Shown: one piece after another, positions 45,321 through 58,095 of the stretch
How positions within the stretch are numbered: the first letter of the stretch is position 1
How the letters are laid out: each line of letters begins with the position of its first letter
NCBI GenBank assembly: GCA_003996215.1
Contig: QJPP01001630.1
Span: 372,001-436,000, forward strand
Length of the DNA stretch: 64,000 bases
Direction: 5' to 3'
DNA from: Jaltomata sinuosa
Lineage: Eukaryota > Streptophyta > Magnoliopsida > Solanales > Solanaceae
Program-made: the position numbers and the translations under genes
The notes under the pieces: model-generated
Database searches by the model: none
The model's input: the letters and a program-made list of their open reading frames with translations, nothing else
Told to the model about the DNA's origin: nothing

Positions 45321-45480
45321 AAAAGTATCCAATATAAGCCCAATTAGGTTTTTCAGCTGGGTTATAACCTAAATAGAGTTACTGGGCTGTGAAAAGGCAT
45401 TTGGAATTCTATGGTCAAAACATTATTCTTTACTAAAAGGAAAAAATACGTGACATAGAAAACATCGCTATGTAATTATA
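45321..45480. other. Unassigned flank
   Basis: This is a short segment between two repeat structures with no gene. Confidence 0.3.
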
Positions 45481-46980
45481 TTTAGCAGATAAGGTTTGAA
45501 ATAATTATAATTCATAGCTAATATTTTAATTTTATAGCTAATTTAATGTGGGTCCATTAATTATCCTATTTGATTTGTATTTGGCGTATAACACGACATA
45601 TTTCTAGGGATTGTATCAATCCATTCTCTTTCTTCTCTCTCATTAACCCAAATTAGGGGCATACTTCACAATTCCATCTTCAAATCACGATATTTTTTTA
45701 ACCATCACCGCCTCTCTGTCTTCCTCCCCCATCGTCTTCGCCGCCTCTACCTCTTCTTACGCCTTAAAGAGCTCTTCCAATCATAAAATCATGGCAGAAC
45801 CATGAACATCCATTGTCGATATAGCCACTGTTCATCATATATTCCTCTTACGCTATCATATCCGCCAGCCTCACATATCTAAAAATCATGAAATTTTCCT
45901 CTGTTTTAGGGTCTGTTGTGTATTTCCTCTGTTTTAGGGCATGTTGTGTATCCTCTGTTTTCTGATTTTCGGGAAGAAATATTACTGTGAGTTTTCAAGA
46001 AAATTATGCAATAATTTCAAGAAGGATCGTATTTTCAGAGACGGAGGGCTGGTGGACCAATTTGGCTGTGTTTACATATTTGGATGTATTCTTATACATT
46101 AGTATCAACATATTCAAGTGTATCAGTTCATTGTTATACTTTGTGTCAATGTATTCAAGTGCATCTGGATGTATTTTTTGTACTTAGGGAGAATTTTTGT
46201 GTATCGATTCATTCTTATACATTTGTATCAACATATTCATGTGTATATGTTCTTTCTTATACATTTGTATCAATACCCTAGTATATGTTCTTTGTTATAC
46301 ATTTGCATCATTGAATTCGGTAAATACATTTGTATATGTTCTTTGTTATACATTTGTATCTTTAATATTTATTTATCAAAATTAACTTGTTTGACGTAAA
46401 TTGTATATGTGCCAATTTGTATATACAATTTCAATTTGTATATACACGAAGTTACATTTGAAATATATTTGTATATACAATTTATTTGTATATTTGTATC
46501 AATGTATGTAATTATATATACAGTTTTAATTTGTATATACACGAAGCTACATTTGAAACTGAAATACAAATTGTATATAATTTAAATACATTTGTATATA
46601 CAATTTGTTTATATATTTATATCAATGTGTAATTGTATATACACGAAGTTACATCTGAAATTTTCTTTCAAACATATTTATGATAATTGTATATCTGTTT
46701 TGATATTTTATCACGAAGCTATGAGCTGTAACAGTCAATTTTGAAGATGGAAGATTGGGGAGAGATTATATGCGTGATTCATGGTGATTTCTCTTTTGTG
46801 GAGGAAATTTTGAAATTATAATAGTGAATCAGGAAAAGAGAATATTGGGGGAAGAAAGAGATAATAATGGGCATGAATCATGCTTCCTTCCATTTTTATA
46901 TCTCCCTCTTTTAGCTTTGTAGTTATGAATTATAATTAGCAAACTTTAGCTATAGACACCCCCCTCCCCCCCCCCCCCCC
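45481..46980. mobile_element. Non-autonomous element with inverted ends
   Basis: TTTGAAATAATTATAATTCA (45493) on the left corresponds to the complement of TGAATTATAATTAGCAAA (about 46926-46943) on the right, and TAGCTA motifs lie near both ends. Inside are a pyrimidine-rich segment (about 45620-45790) and AT-rich repeats. No transposase was found. The class (MULE or hAT derivative) is uncertain. A poly-C run lies at about 46961-46980. Confidence 0.45.
46075..46690. repeat. Degenerate repeats based on TTATACATTTGTATC and TTTGTATATACAATTT
   Basis: At least eight copies of (T)TATACATTTGTATCAAYRT followed by several of TTTGTATATACAATTTGT and TATACACGAAGTTACATTTG lie in irregular tandem order. 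The two motifs contain the self-complementary TTGTATATACAA. No protein is convincing. Confidence 0.6.
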
Positions 46981-47205
46981 AATTAAGTCTAGATCTTAGC
47001 TATTTATAAAATTTTGCCTTACTAAAATGCAACTTTAGTGAGAAACAATGTAAAAATTTCATGGGACGTCCTATTTTGGTCGTTCCATTTAAGTAATATC
47101 CATTTTATTATTTTTGTATGAATACTTAATATTAAACAACTTTTAGATGAAATAATATTTTCTTTTTCACTTTCGCATCAAACATATATAACTGAAAATT
47201 TAGTT
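46981..47205. other. AT-rich spacer
   Basis: No gene or defined repeat is seen. Confidence 0.35.
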
Positions 47206-48420
47206 ATTATTAACATGTGTTTCAGTCATGTATGACTGAGCAACATACATATATGAAAAAAAAAGGTATTAAATGAGTTTGTTAAATTGACAAATTGATG
47301 ATTGAAGTTTGTTCTTTATGATATATGAAACTTATGTTTTAAATTTGAGGTTATTTAGAGTAGATTTGAGTGTTTAAATTTAAAAAATAAAATTACTTTT
47401 TTTTAAAAAAAATCAGACTTACATGGCTAAAAGTTCAACCTATTTTTACACATGGTTCAGTCATATATGCATGAATGAATTATAGATTTGAAAAAAATAA
47501 AATGGTGTTAAATGAGTTTGTTAGATTTGTGTGTTTTTGATAATTTGATGATTGTATTTTGTACTTCATGATATATGAAATTTATGTTTCAAATTTAAAT
47601 TTATTTAGAGTAGATTTGTGTGTTTAAATTTGAAAAAAAAATTAAAAAGACTTTCAGACTTATATGGCTGAAAGTTCAGCCTATTTTTACATATGGTTCA
47701 GTCATGTATGCATGAATGAAGTGCTGATTTGAAAAAATAAAAAAGGTGTTAAATGAGTTTTTAGATTTTTGTGTTTTTAATAAATTGATAATTGTATTTT
47801 GTTCTTTATAATATATGAAACTCATGTTTCAAATTTGAGTTTTTTTAGAGTAGATTTGAGTGTTTAAATTTGAAAAATATAATTGTTTACAACAAATTTA
47901 AAGGGATGAAAAATAAACCAACCACAAACAAAATCTGAAACAATAACAATATTTTATTGATGAATATTTGTGAGTACAATCTGTTCCTCCCTTGATTCTT
48001 CTCTCCTAAATATTCTCCATGATTCGAGGGCTGTTAGTATCGTATTTCTCGAAAGTAGAAAAATTTGGATATGATCTCCATAAAAGAAGAATTTTGTGGA
48101 TCTCTTTACAAATATCCAAGATTTTGTGGAATATTCGAGATGACTCTTCAAGAAACTATGTCACCCTTTAAATAGGTGTGATTTAGGGTTTAGGGTAGAG
48201 TAGCCTCCAAGATAGGATTTTGGATAGAATAGCCTCCAAGAAACCCTAACAGAAATTGGACTCATCTTGTAGAGTCCACTAAATTTCGATGTCTACAAAT
48301 TCCCCCTACTTCAAGGCTATAATTTATTTTTATTTTTTGAAAAAAAACTTTGAGACTTAGATGACTGAATGTTCAACCTATTTTTACACATGGTTCAGTC
48401 ATATATATATGAATGTATGT
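47206..48420. repeat. Tandem array of a 245-bp AT-rich unit, split by a solo LTR
   Basis: Copies run at about 47206-47450, 47451-47695 and 47696-47883, and a further part lies at about 48330-48420. Shared landmarks are ATGGTTCAGTCATRTATG, GGTGTTAAATGAGTTTGTTA, TTTATGTTTCAAATTTRA, AGAGTAGATTTGWGTGTTTA and GACTTAYATGGCTGAAAGTT. Between the third and the last part sits a retrotransposon LTR. A relative lies at about 18290-18490. Confidence 0.75.
47884..48325 (-). mobile_element. LTR (about 416 bp) with polypurine tract of a copia-like element
   Basis: On the minus strand it reads PPT (AAGTAGGGGGAATT at about 48299-48312), then TGTAGACATCG as LTR start, a TATA-like CCTATTTAAAGG at about 48166-48177, and TGTAAACA as LTR end near 47884. 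It interrupts the 245-bp array. Only a few internal bases remain, so it is a 3'-terminal remnant. The TTTAGGGTTTAGGG near 48184 lies within it and is not a telomere. Confidence 0.6.
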
Positions 48421-48784
48421 ATCTTTACCTTTGCAAGCCATATTACGCACCAGGAGAAAACACCTAATGTTTAGCCTTTACAAGGCCAAACTTTCAGATG
48501 CGAATGTTTGAAGTTATCAAGCTTCAGACGCGAGCGTCTGACTTTTGACGAAAGTGGATAAACTTACAAAAGAGATTATAAAGTGGGTATTAGTTAAATG
48601 GTGGCATAAAAAGCGGTTATTCGTGCACTTCACTTGAACCAACTAGTCTCCTCATTTGTTTTCACTAACTGAAAGTCTGAACCACTTATTTATATTAAAA
48701 ATTAAGAACTTAATGGGTTTGAATATTTCTTAATTATTAAGATCTTGAACAAAGTCTTAATATTATTAAGATGTATTTTGTGTA
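48421..48784. other. Intergenic AT-rich sequence
   Basis: No gene. A perfect short hairpin CAGACGC-GA-GCGTCTG occurs at about 48525-48540. Confidence 0.35.
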
Positions 48785-49310
48785 AATAATTTTCACTACC
48801 ACTTTATCCACAATCACTAACCCCCACCACTAACCACCTCTGTCATCAACCACCATCAGTATTTTCAATGATCATTGTCGTCGCCAACTATTAACCGCAA
48901 TCACCGACCAACTCTGTCATCACAACCACCACTGATAATTAATACTGTCAGTCGCTAACACACTTACCACCTCCATCATTATAATTATATCCACTACCAC
49001 CACTATCAACCACTTCACCATTGAGGCCAATCCCTATTAGCAACCACCTCCACCATCAACTAGCACCACCTTCAACTACCACCAACACATCGTCAATAAC
49101 CATACATTCTTCAGTCACCACTATCAACACCGTCACTTACTAGCATCAACTAACTTCACCATCAAACTACTATCAATCGGCAACCGTCATATCATGTCAG
49201 TTACTACAATACCAACCACCTCCAACATCACAACTATCACCACCACCATTACTAATCACTAACACCAATCGTTACCACCACTACAAACCATCTCCATCAT
49301 CAGTAACAAA
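48785..49310. repeat. CAY-rich degenerate trinucleotide tract
   Basis: For about 500 bases the plus strand is built of ACC, CAC, ATC and AAC triplets (for example ACCACCTCCACCATCAACTA), nearly free of G. It has stops in all frames of useful length, and no gene is predicted. It looks like an old expanded (CAC)n/(CAT)n microsatellite. Confidence 0.65.
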
Positions 49311-49962
49311 CATAAATGTATTATTTTTATTATTAAATAATAATTTTATTTTATTAAAATTATATATTTTTTATATTTAATTACTCTTTTATTTGAATTG
49401 TATATTTATTATGTTACAAATAAACTATGTATATTCAGATATTGAAAAAAAAGTAGTCTTAACCATTCAATGTTCAGATCTAGAGACAACATATATCAAA
49501 TGTGCATTTAAATTCAGACGTCTTAATTTTAATGAAAATAAATGAGGCCTTAACAATACTTCACTGGTTATATATATGCTGAAAAAGTTTTAAAAATATT
49601 TGTTAATTTTGTGTAATCATTTCTTACGCAAGTGAATAGAACTTGTAGTTGCACTCACCATAAAATCGTCAAATATATAATTCATGAAGTTGTCACTTTG
49701 AGATTTTCTTTCCAGTAAGTCATTTTAAAGGGATCTATTCTTTTTTGACTAATTTGTATATATTTATTTTTTTGACTAATTTGCATATATTTGTTTTAGA
49801 TGAAGAAGCTTCAACAAACTTTCATTCCTGACTCTTTTTTCATGCATTCTTATCGCTAATATGGAAATAAACATTGGACTAAATAATAAAATATATATAG
49901 GTATAGAAAAATGCTATTAACGTGATATAAGAATAAAAAAATTGATAAAAATACATTAATAT
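49311..49962. other. AT-rich intergenic sequence
   Basis: No gene is seen. A short direct repeat TTTTTTGACTAATTTGYATA occurs at about 49742 and 49769. It ends at the LTR terminus. Confidence 0.45.
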
Positions 49963-52900
49963 TGTCACGACTCGATTTCTCGGTCATGATGGCACCTACA
50001 ACCCCCCAGTAGGCGAACCAATTGTCGTAGCCCGGAACGGTTAGTAACGGGCTACCATCGAACATTTAAGCGAAAGAAATGATATAATCAAGCGGAAGCA
50101 AAGGAACAAGATGAAAAGATAGATAACAAAAATATATATGCATATGCGGAAGCTAAACTAAACCCCAAAACCTGGTATAATAGTATAGAGCCGGATCTAC
50201 ATAAAAGGAGTACAAAGGATCCAAAATAATATATACACAGATGTCTCCGAGTAGTAATAGAGTACATGATACATAATATAAACTAAAGCTAAGCTCCGGT
50301 CGCCAAGAGCTCACCCTCAGTCTGGATAGTCCAAAAGATCTCCAAACACGAATCCCACAATCTAGTGGTGATGGCCCACACTAGGATCTGCACCAGAAGA
50401 TGCAGAGTGTAGTATGAGCACCAATTGCAAAGCAACCGGTACCTAGTAGGTATCATAGGCCGACTAGGCACATATAAGATAAAAGAGCAGTAATAGACAG
50501 AATAAAAATAAATAGTCACAGAAGGCAACGAATAAGCACACGGAAGCTAGCACGGAAGAATTACAACAAGAAAAATACGCATGTCTAGCTACTAGAATAT
50601 GCATCACAAGTGAAAGGAAGAAGCACGTATCCGAGATCCTCGCAACAACAAGTATATAAAGAGAGAATCAGAAAGTAGGCGGTATACCAGTAACTTCAAA
50701 TGGATAGGGAAGGAGAGAAAAGATAACGGTAATTATGCTCGAATACAAGATACAATAACCCAAATAAGCCTACTAATCTCAAGTCAAGAGCTAACAACGG
50801 CAATCCACGCACAACTTAATCAATATCCAAAGTCATAAAAACCCCAATAGGAACCAATGATGAGAAATAGTAACCATAAGTCTACCTACAGTATCACGAG
50901 CGCCCATACCCCCAGGGACACAAACAAGTGAAGACAAACCCTCCGGCATCCCATACTACCAGAGCGTACAATCAGAAATAGCAAACAAGGGTGGAACCTC
51001 ACACAAATGAATGGTATGACATGCCATGCTAAGCCACGAGTGATAGTATCGTATGTTACCCGCTTTCGGCGTCCTATAAGGCCTAGAAAATAGGATCCAT
51101 GGAAGGTTACACCTGTATACCTCTGCTACGCTGTATACCCCCCTTCGGCACTCGCAACACGTAGCCTCTGGTTCAGAATGACAAGGTCCATGGAGGCCCC
51201 CAAACAATATACTAGATGCTCCACAATCTCAAAAATCTCCAGGTAAAGCTGCCCGAAGAGTATCCAGGTTTAAATCAGTAAGTCAAATAGCCCTATCGCA
51301 TGGCCCTGCCGAGTCTAGCATCACTCCGAGAGTTGTAGTAAAACAAGTCTAGTGCTCGACCCCGCTGAGTCTAGTATAAGTAGAAATAGTAATAAAACAT
51401 CCTTTAATTTCCCCTTACCCCAAGAAGATCCATTAAGACAGTACCAAAATCCTTTTTCAATCATTTCTACCAAAAATGGGCCCCACAGGCTATGCAAGGT
51501 TTAGAAATTCAGCAATAGTAGGTCCGAAGCTAAAACCATAGTAAAATCATGAAGAAATTCCCTCTATATGCATGATGAATGGTATACACAATTACAACAG
51601 TGGCCCCCGACCCACAATCAACCTATCGGCCCTGCACAGGCTCCAATCCTTCTACAACACACATAGCCAGTTCTACAATAATAATAATGATACCCGAGAC
51701 TCATGGACATTCCCATATAACCCACCATCTATGTTCCAGAGTCAAACAAGGCCACACAGGACCACAAGAGTAATAATATCATCTACAACAAATACTATAA
51801 CCATCGGAGAAAGAAATGTAATCGAACGTGAATAAAGCGATCAAGGTTTGTGGTACCAACTAGTAAACCCAACCCAAGGATACCCATTAGTATAATTTTA
51901 TGCTATATATGCGAAGTCTAAAGAGTTTAAACCATAACCTACCTCGGGGTCGAACTGCAAACACAAACTGTCACTCTTGTGCCTTCCCCTTTCGAACAAC
52001 CTCGGAAAGCTCCCACGCTATCAAAAACATAATCTAGGTGTCAAGACGAGAAGAATGACACCTATATTGCTATACAAAAAATTGGGTCGAAAAATGACCC
52101 CCGAGGTCCATGCAGCGAAACAAAAAATAAAATTCATAATTATGTCCGCGGTGAATTTAGGAACCCATGCTCAAAATTTGAGCGCAAACGGAGTTCGTTT
52201 CGGGGCTCAAAACAGCCCCGAAGTACTACTAATTCATGAGAACAAAAGTCGAGAATTGCAATTTTCAAGGGCGGAAACGTACCAATTTGGAAGCAAGAAT
52301 CGACCATGAACCAGAACAACAGCTACCACGAACAATCAAGGTCTCCAATGCAGCTTTAACCCAAGAAAAATCAAGTTTGTAAGAGCCTCAACCATGGAGG
52401 TTTTTGAGCTTGAAGAGAAGAACAAGGCTTGAAGAAGAAGAGGCTTAACAATGACAAAGGAGCGAGATTAACGATAATTTGGAGAATTCCCACGAGTCCA
52501 CACTGTTCTTGAGTAATTAGAGTTGAGAAAAATAAAGTTGGAGTTGAAAGAAGTGAAAGAAATAAGCTGAAAATCGTGAAAAATAAGAATTTAAAGAATA
52601 AAATTTGTGGAAATTAACGAAAGTTAACAAGAGATTTTACCTATTCACGAGGCCAAGAAACACATCCGGATTAGCAATAATTATTCCTCCAAGTTATGGG
52701 TAAGAGAAGGTGAAGATTTGAAGGAATTTGGTGTAAAAATGGTGGAGAAAACGAGTTGGGAAGATGAGAGCAAAAGCTGAAAATAAAGCTGCCAACAACT
52801 ATTTAAAGCTGGACCGCAACAGAAAAATCTACAATTTTCTAAACTTCTACGGGGCATTTCGGGCACAATCGGAACCCGATACTTACAAACCAATAAAGCT

Positions 52901-53484
52901 ATTTGAGTGGAAACGACATTCCAAACTCAATGAAATCAACGAATTTACCAATGGAGATCGTTTTAAAGAAAAGTGGGCCCCATGCCCAAAACTAACTCGA
53001 AACTCAATACCACAAAACAAATCCGGAAGCCCCGAGGCCCGGACCAAAGATTATCCTAGCCTAAAGTCGACATTTTGGAGCTAATAGCACAGAAAATTTT
53101 TTATCCGAGGTCGTCTTCTCCGAATGTTGATCAAAGTCAAATTTTCAAGTTCAACTTGGCTAAAACACAAAAATCCAGACAAAACTAAACCGAAAGCTCC
53201 TAGAACCCGACCCAGGGTCCATCAAGACCAAAATCCATGCTCTGGAGCTAATAGAACTGTTGGAATTCAATTCCGAGCACGTTTACCAAGAATATTGACT
53301 AAAGTCAATGATATTCTAAGTTAAGGCTCTAAAACAGGCAAACAACCAAAACGACCAAATGAACGACCAGGGCACCGAACCACCAGTCTCAGCAAGTCAT
53401 AAATGACTTGGAGCCGCTACAGGAAAGCTCTATCAGTACAAAGAAGGCATAAACGCGAAAATAACCAGAAGGGTCATTATATCA
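49963..53484 (-). repeat. 3' LTR (about 3.5 kb) of Tekay-type gypsy element D
   Basis: The minus-strand end is GAGTCGTGACA at 49963. The start is TGATATAATGACCC at about 53484, directly after a purine-rich AGTAGTGGA tract that follows the chromodomain stop. Parts align to 7500-7600 and to 24180-24447 (plus strand) and to the LTR at 62031-64000. LTRs of 3 kb or more are typical of Tekay/Del chromoviruses. No protein-coding frame inside is supported. Confidence 0.8.
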
Positions 53485-54910
53485 TCCACTACTAAAAAGG
53501 ACTTTCATCCTCGAAAGGCAAAAAGAAAGAGGTACCTGAAGGCTCAAACAGCTGCAGATACTGGGCCCGCATATGTTTCTCGGTCTCCCAGGTATCCTCC
53601 TCGACTGGATGATGCCCCACTGAACTTTCACAACCCGAATCTCCCTAGATCTCAACCTCTTGATATCTCTGGCCAGAATAGCTATCGGCTCCTCTACAAA
53701 GGATAAACCTCTCATCTAACTGGATCAAATCCCAATGCAACACATGAGACTCATCTGGAACATACTAGCGCGACATCGAGACATGAAAAACTAGGTGTAT
53801 AGCTGAAAATATCGGAGGCAAAGCTAACATGTAGGCAACACTACCAACCCTCTGCAGAATTTCAAATGGCCTAATGAACCTGGGGTTAAGCTTGCCCGGC
53901 AACCAAATCTCATCACGCCCTTCACAGGCGATACTCGAGGGGATGCCAAGTCACCAACACTGAACTCCAACACACGAAGTATATGATCAGTGTAGCTCTT
54001 CTACCTACTCTGGGCTACTCTAAGTCTATCCTGAATCAAACTGACTCGGTCTAAGGAATCACTGAGCAAATCTGTACTCTGCAGTCTGGAATCTAAACCA
54101 TCAAACCAACCAATCGGCGATCTACAATGCCTACCATACAAAGCCTCAAAAGGTTCCATGTCGATGCTCGAGTGAAAGCTATTATTATAAGCAAACTCAG
54201 CCAAAGGCACAAACTGATCGCAAGAACCTCTAAAGTCAAGAACACAAGCCCGAAGCATGTCCTCCAGGACCTGAATAGTCCTCTCAGACTGACGATCTGT
54301 CTTAGGGTGGAAAGCAGTACTAAACTGAACCTCTGTATCCAAATCTCACTGAACAGCCCTCCAGAACTGAGATGTGAACTGAGTGTCATGGTCTGAAATG
54401 ATGGAAGTTTGGACCCCGTGCAACCGAACAACCTCACGAAGGTAGATCTGAGCTAACCTTTTTACACCGTAAGAAGTCTGAACCGGTAAGAAGTGTGCTG
54501 ACTTAGTCAACCTATCAACAATCACCCATTTGGAATCAAACCCCCGAGAGGTACGAGGCAAACCAACAACAAAGTCCATAGTAATCCCTGCTCACTTCCA
54601 CTCAGGAATGGGAAGTCGCTGCATCAAACCACCAGGTCTCATATGCTCAAACAATACCTGCTGACAGTTCAAGCACCGAGACACAAGCCCCGCTACGTCC
54701 TGCTTCATACCACTCCACCAGTAAAGCTATCTCAAATCTCTATACATCTTCGCTTTGCCAGGATGAATCCTCATGAAGTATCAACTGAACCAAATCTCTA
54801 ACCCTCGGAACACAAAGGCGACAGTCGACCCTTAGAATACCATCAGAACCTAACGTAGCCCAGCTGGCCTCACCCCGAACTACCTGATCACGAAGGCCAC
54901 ATAAACTCTA
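53485..54910 (-). pseudogene. Integrase and chromodomain of gypsy element D
   Basis: On the minus strand the integrase core is seen in 54579-54346 (WVIVDRLTKSAHFLPV, IISDHDTQFTSQF) and 54342-54001 (TDRQSERTIQVLEDMLRACV, FAYNNSFHSSI). The GPF/Y region and a C-terminal chromodomain (FVEEPIAILARDIKRLRSRE, then HHPVEEDTWETE in another frame) follow at about 53715-53540. The chromodomain assigns the element to the chromovirus lineage; it targets insertion to heterochromatin. A frameshift lies at about 53620, and other stops occur upstream. Confidence 0.85.
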
Positions 54911-56266
54911 ATCCTTGAACTTTCGGCTCTGAATCTGATCAGCTAGAGTAGAATGAACCTCAATATTAGCAAGAACCCTGCTAGGATCCGACAAGTCAAG
55001 CCTAACCAAACGGTTAGCCAAGGATTGAATGTCCAAGGCCAATGGTCGCTCAGAAGCTGAAAGTGAAGCTAGGCTGCCCATACTCACTGCCTTCTGACTC
55101 AAGGCATCCGCTACCATATTTGCCTTGCCCGAATGGTACAAAATAATGAAATCATAGTCCTTCAACAACTCAATACATCTCCTCTACCTCGAGTTCAGCT
55201 CTCGCTGACTTATAATATACTAAAAACTAGGGTGATTAGTGAATATCTCACAATGAACCCCATATAAGTAGTGCCTCCAGATTTTGAGCGCGAAGACTAC
55301 CGCCGCCAGCTCTAAGTCATGAGTGGGGTAGTTGAGCTTGTGAACCTTTAGCTTCCTCGATGCATATGCTATCACTCAACCATGCTGCATCAATACACAA
55401 CAAAGACCGACTTCAGAAGCATCATAATATATGGACAAACTCTGACCCTCAACCGGTAAAGTCAATACAGGAGCTGAAGTCAACAAGGCCTTAAGCCTTT
55501 GGAAGCTATCCTCACACTGATCTGACCACTGAAATGGAACATCCTTCCTAGTCAGCATAGTCAAGGGTGCTACTATGGAAAAAAATCCCTCAACGAACCA
55601 TCTGTAGTACCCGACTAACTCAAAAAAGCTGTGGACCTCAGTAGTAGTAGTAGGTCTAGGCCAATCTCAAACCACTGAAATCTTACCTAGATCAACTTTA
55701 ATCCTATCCTTAGACACCACGTGCCCTAGGAATGTAACTAACTCAAGCCAAAACTCACACTTTAAGAACTTGGTATAAAGCCGATGATCTCTCAAAGTCT
55801 GAAGTACAACCCTCAAGTGCTGCTCATGCTCATCTCTACTTCGGGAGTATACCAGGATGTCATCTATGAAGACTATCATGAACGAGTCCAAATATAGGCT
55901 AAACACCCTGTGCATCAAGTCCATGAAGGCTGCGGGGGCATTAGTCAACCCAAAAAACATCACTAGAAACTCATAATGGCCATAACGTGTCCTGAATGCT
56001 GTCTTAGGGATGTCCTCCACCCTAATCCTCAACTGGTGATAGACTGACCTCAAATCAATCTTCGAAAACATGGCTGAACCCTGAAGCTAATCAAATAAGT
56101 CATCAATCCTCGGTATCGGATGCCTATTTTTCACTGTCACCTTATTTAGTTACCGATAATCAATACACATCCACATCGACCCATCTTTCTTCTTAACAAA
56201 TAAAATAGGAGCACCCCAAGGCGACACACTCGGTCTAATGAACCCCTTAGATAACAAATCCTGGAG
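54908..56266 (-). pseudogene. RNase H and reverse transcriptase (C-terminal part), element D
   Basis: The RT catalytic FIDD lies at 55859-55870 within a 134-codon frame (FSKIDLRSVYHQLRIRVEDI to FLGHVVSKDRI). RNase H has the YYDASEVGLCCVLMQ motif at about 55400 and the HSGKANMVADALSQK motif at about 55110. Stops separate the pieces. The RT is cut upstream at 56267 by a solo LTR, beyond which it continues at 57364. Confidence 0.85.
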
Positions 56267-56271
56267 CTTCT

Positions 56272-57363
56272 TGATAAGTCAGTAATCTACCTACTTATTG
56301 GTCCATGAATTATTGCTATGTTTTGAATAGATTTAGAGGTTCTTATGGCCTTTATTGATGTCTATGCAGGTACTTTTGATAAAAGATGAAAAACAAGGAT
56401 ATGGACCCAAAAGGAGCTTAAAAAGGAGTTAAATGTGAAGCATTCAAAAAAGCTGAAGATTCTGACTCGAGATGCGGTGGCCGTCCAACATGCACAAGTC
56501 GAGGTGCAAACCGCACCTCCTCCACATAGAGCTGTAAAAATCCTGAAGAGTCTGTTAAGGGGTGCGGTTGCTATGCGACATGCACAACCCAAGGTGTGAA
56601 CCACACCCCCTTTGCATGAAGCTCCCAAAGATAGCTGAAGTCACTGGTTCAACTGAAGGCAGTGGGCGATGCACACATCATAACATGCGAACCGCATGTC
56701 GCGCCACATACCTTCCGAAGGGCATTTTTGTCCTAACTTTTAGTGATGTTTTGGGAAACTATAAAAGGCCTATTTAGGCACAATTGTAAATAACTTTCTT
56801 CAATCCTGAATATTCTGAAGAGCTTTTTTCTTGGAGACTAATTTTTTTACCTCCATTGAGAAGAGGGTTTCAATCTAATTCTCTTGGTTAACATTTGTGT
56901 GCTCAAATTGAATCTAGAACTTGAGATTCATCTCTAATGGAAGAGATTTTGACTTACCCAGCTGGTATCTCTTTCTCTCTTGCTATGAGTGGCTAATTTC
57001 TCTTGTCTAGGGGTGTATTGATGATGGGTTCTTAACAAATAAGTATGAATTGATAATCACTCTATCCCATAACTAAATCCCCATGGGATATGCATCCCTA
57101 GTCATCTAGTCAACTTGGTACACCCACTTTCGTTTACTGCTTTTTAATTGAATTGTGATTGTAGTTACAACATCCCAATTCCCCCATCCTTTTACTTTCT
57201 ATTGTGAGCATTTACTCTCGCTTTGAACTCAACTCAATACAATTTCTATTTAGCTACTCCAAGTCCCTTGGGTATGACCCCGACACTCGTTGGGATTATA
57301 AATTTGGTTTTGCTGCACGATCGCCATAACCTCCAACTTGGGCAGCGATTTGAGCATTCATCA
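56272..57363 (+). mobile_element. Solo LTR (1092 bp) of the TAT/Ogre-like family nested in element D
   Basis: The ends TGATAAGTC and CATTCATCA match the LTR at 5337-6818. Five-base flanks CTTCT (56267-56271) and CTGCT (57364-57368) are a target duplication with one change; removing the LTR restores the RT frame of element D. It lies in the same polarity as the copy at 5.3 kb. This copy lacks about 0.35-0.4 kb of the middle. Confidence 0.85.
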
Positions 57364-58095
57364 CTGCTCCTTAAGCTCTCTCAACTCAGTAGGAGCCATA
57401 CGGTAAGGAGAAATAGAAATGGGCCTGGTGCCCGACTTTAACTCAATAGAAAAGTCTATATCTCTCTCAGGTGGAAGGCCTGACAGGTCGGTAGGGAACA
57501 CATCTAGGAAGTCTCTAACCACAGGAATGGACTCAGGGGAAGAAGTGTCAGCACTAGCATCTCGGACATATGCTAGATAAGCTAAACACCCGCGAGAGAT
57601 CAACTTCCTAACTCAAAGACAAGAGATGATCCCAGATGGTGCGCGACTGACAGAACCCTACCACACAACCGGGGATACACTAGGGCACTGCTATGATTAT
57701 GGTCTTGGCATAACAATCTAAAACCATACGGTGAGGGGATAACCAGTCCATGCCTAGTATCACATCAAAATCTAACATATCAAGTATCCTCAAATCACCC
57801 CAAGTCTCCAAATCACCAACAAATATCATACAAGATCTCACAATCTGATCCACTACTAAAGAATCTCCTACTGGGGTCAAAATAGATACATGCACAGATA
57901 ACGGCTCACTAGCCAACCCCAAATAAGGCATAAAATATGCATATACATACAAATAAGTGAATCCAATATCAAATAAAGTATAAGATGGTCGATGGCATGC
58001 ATAAATCATACCTATGATCACAGCATCCGAGGCCTTTGCCTCCATCTCCCAGGGACCACATAGAACTGACGGTGACCACCACCTGACCGACTAAC
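57364..58095 (-). pseudogene. Protease and N-terminal RT of gypsy element D (5'-truncated)
   Basis: The RT N-terminus (VFPTDLSGLPPERDIDFSIE, PISISPYRMAPTELRELKEQ) is at 57603-57361. Upstream, the 121-codon frame 58045-57680 carries the protease: LFDIGFTYLYV in place of the D-S/T-G active site, then LDFDVILGMDWLSPH. The altered active site shows loss of function. Its gag is missing: at about 58095 the sequence changes into integrase of another element. Confidence 0.8.

Noticed and set aside
48180..48205. Telomere-like TTTAGGGTTTAGGG
   Set aside because: Only two units, inside a retrotransposon LTR; no evidence of a telomeric array.
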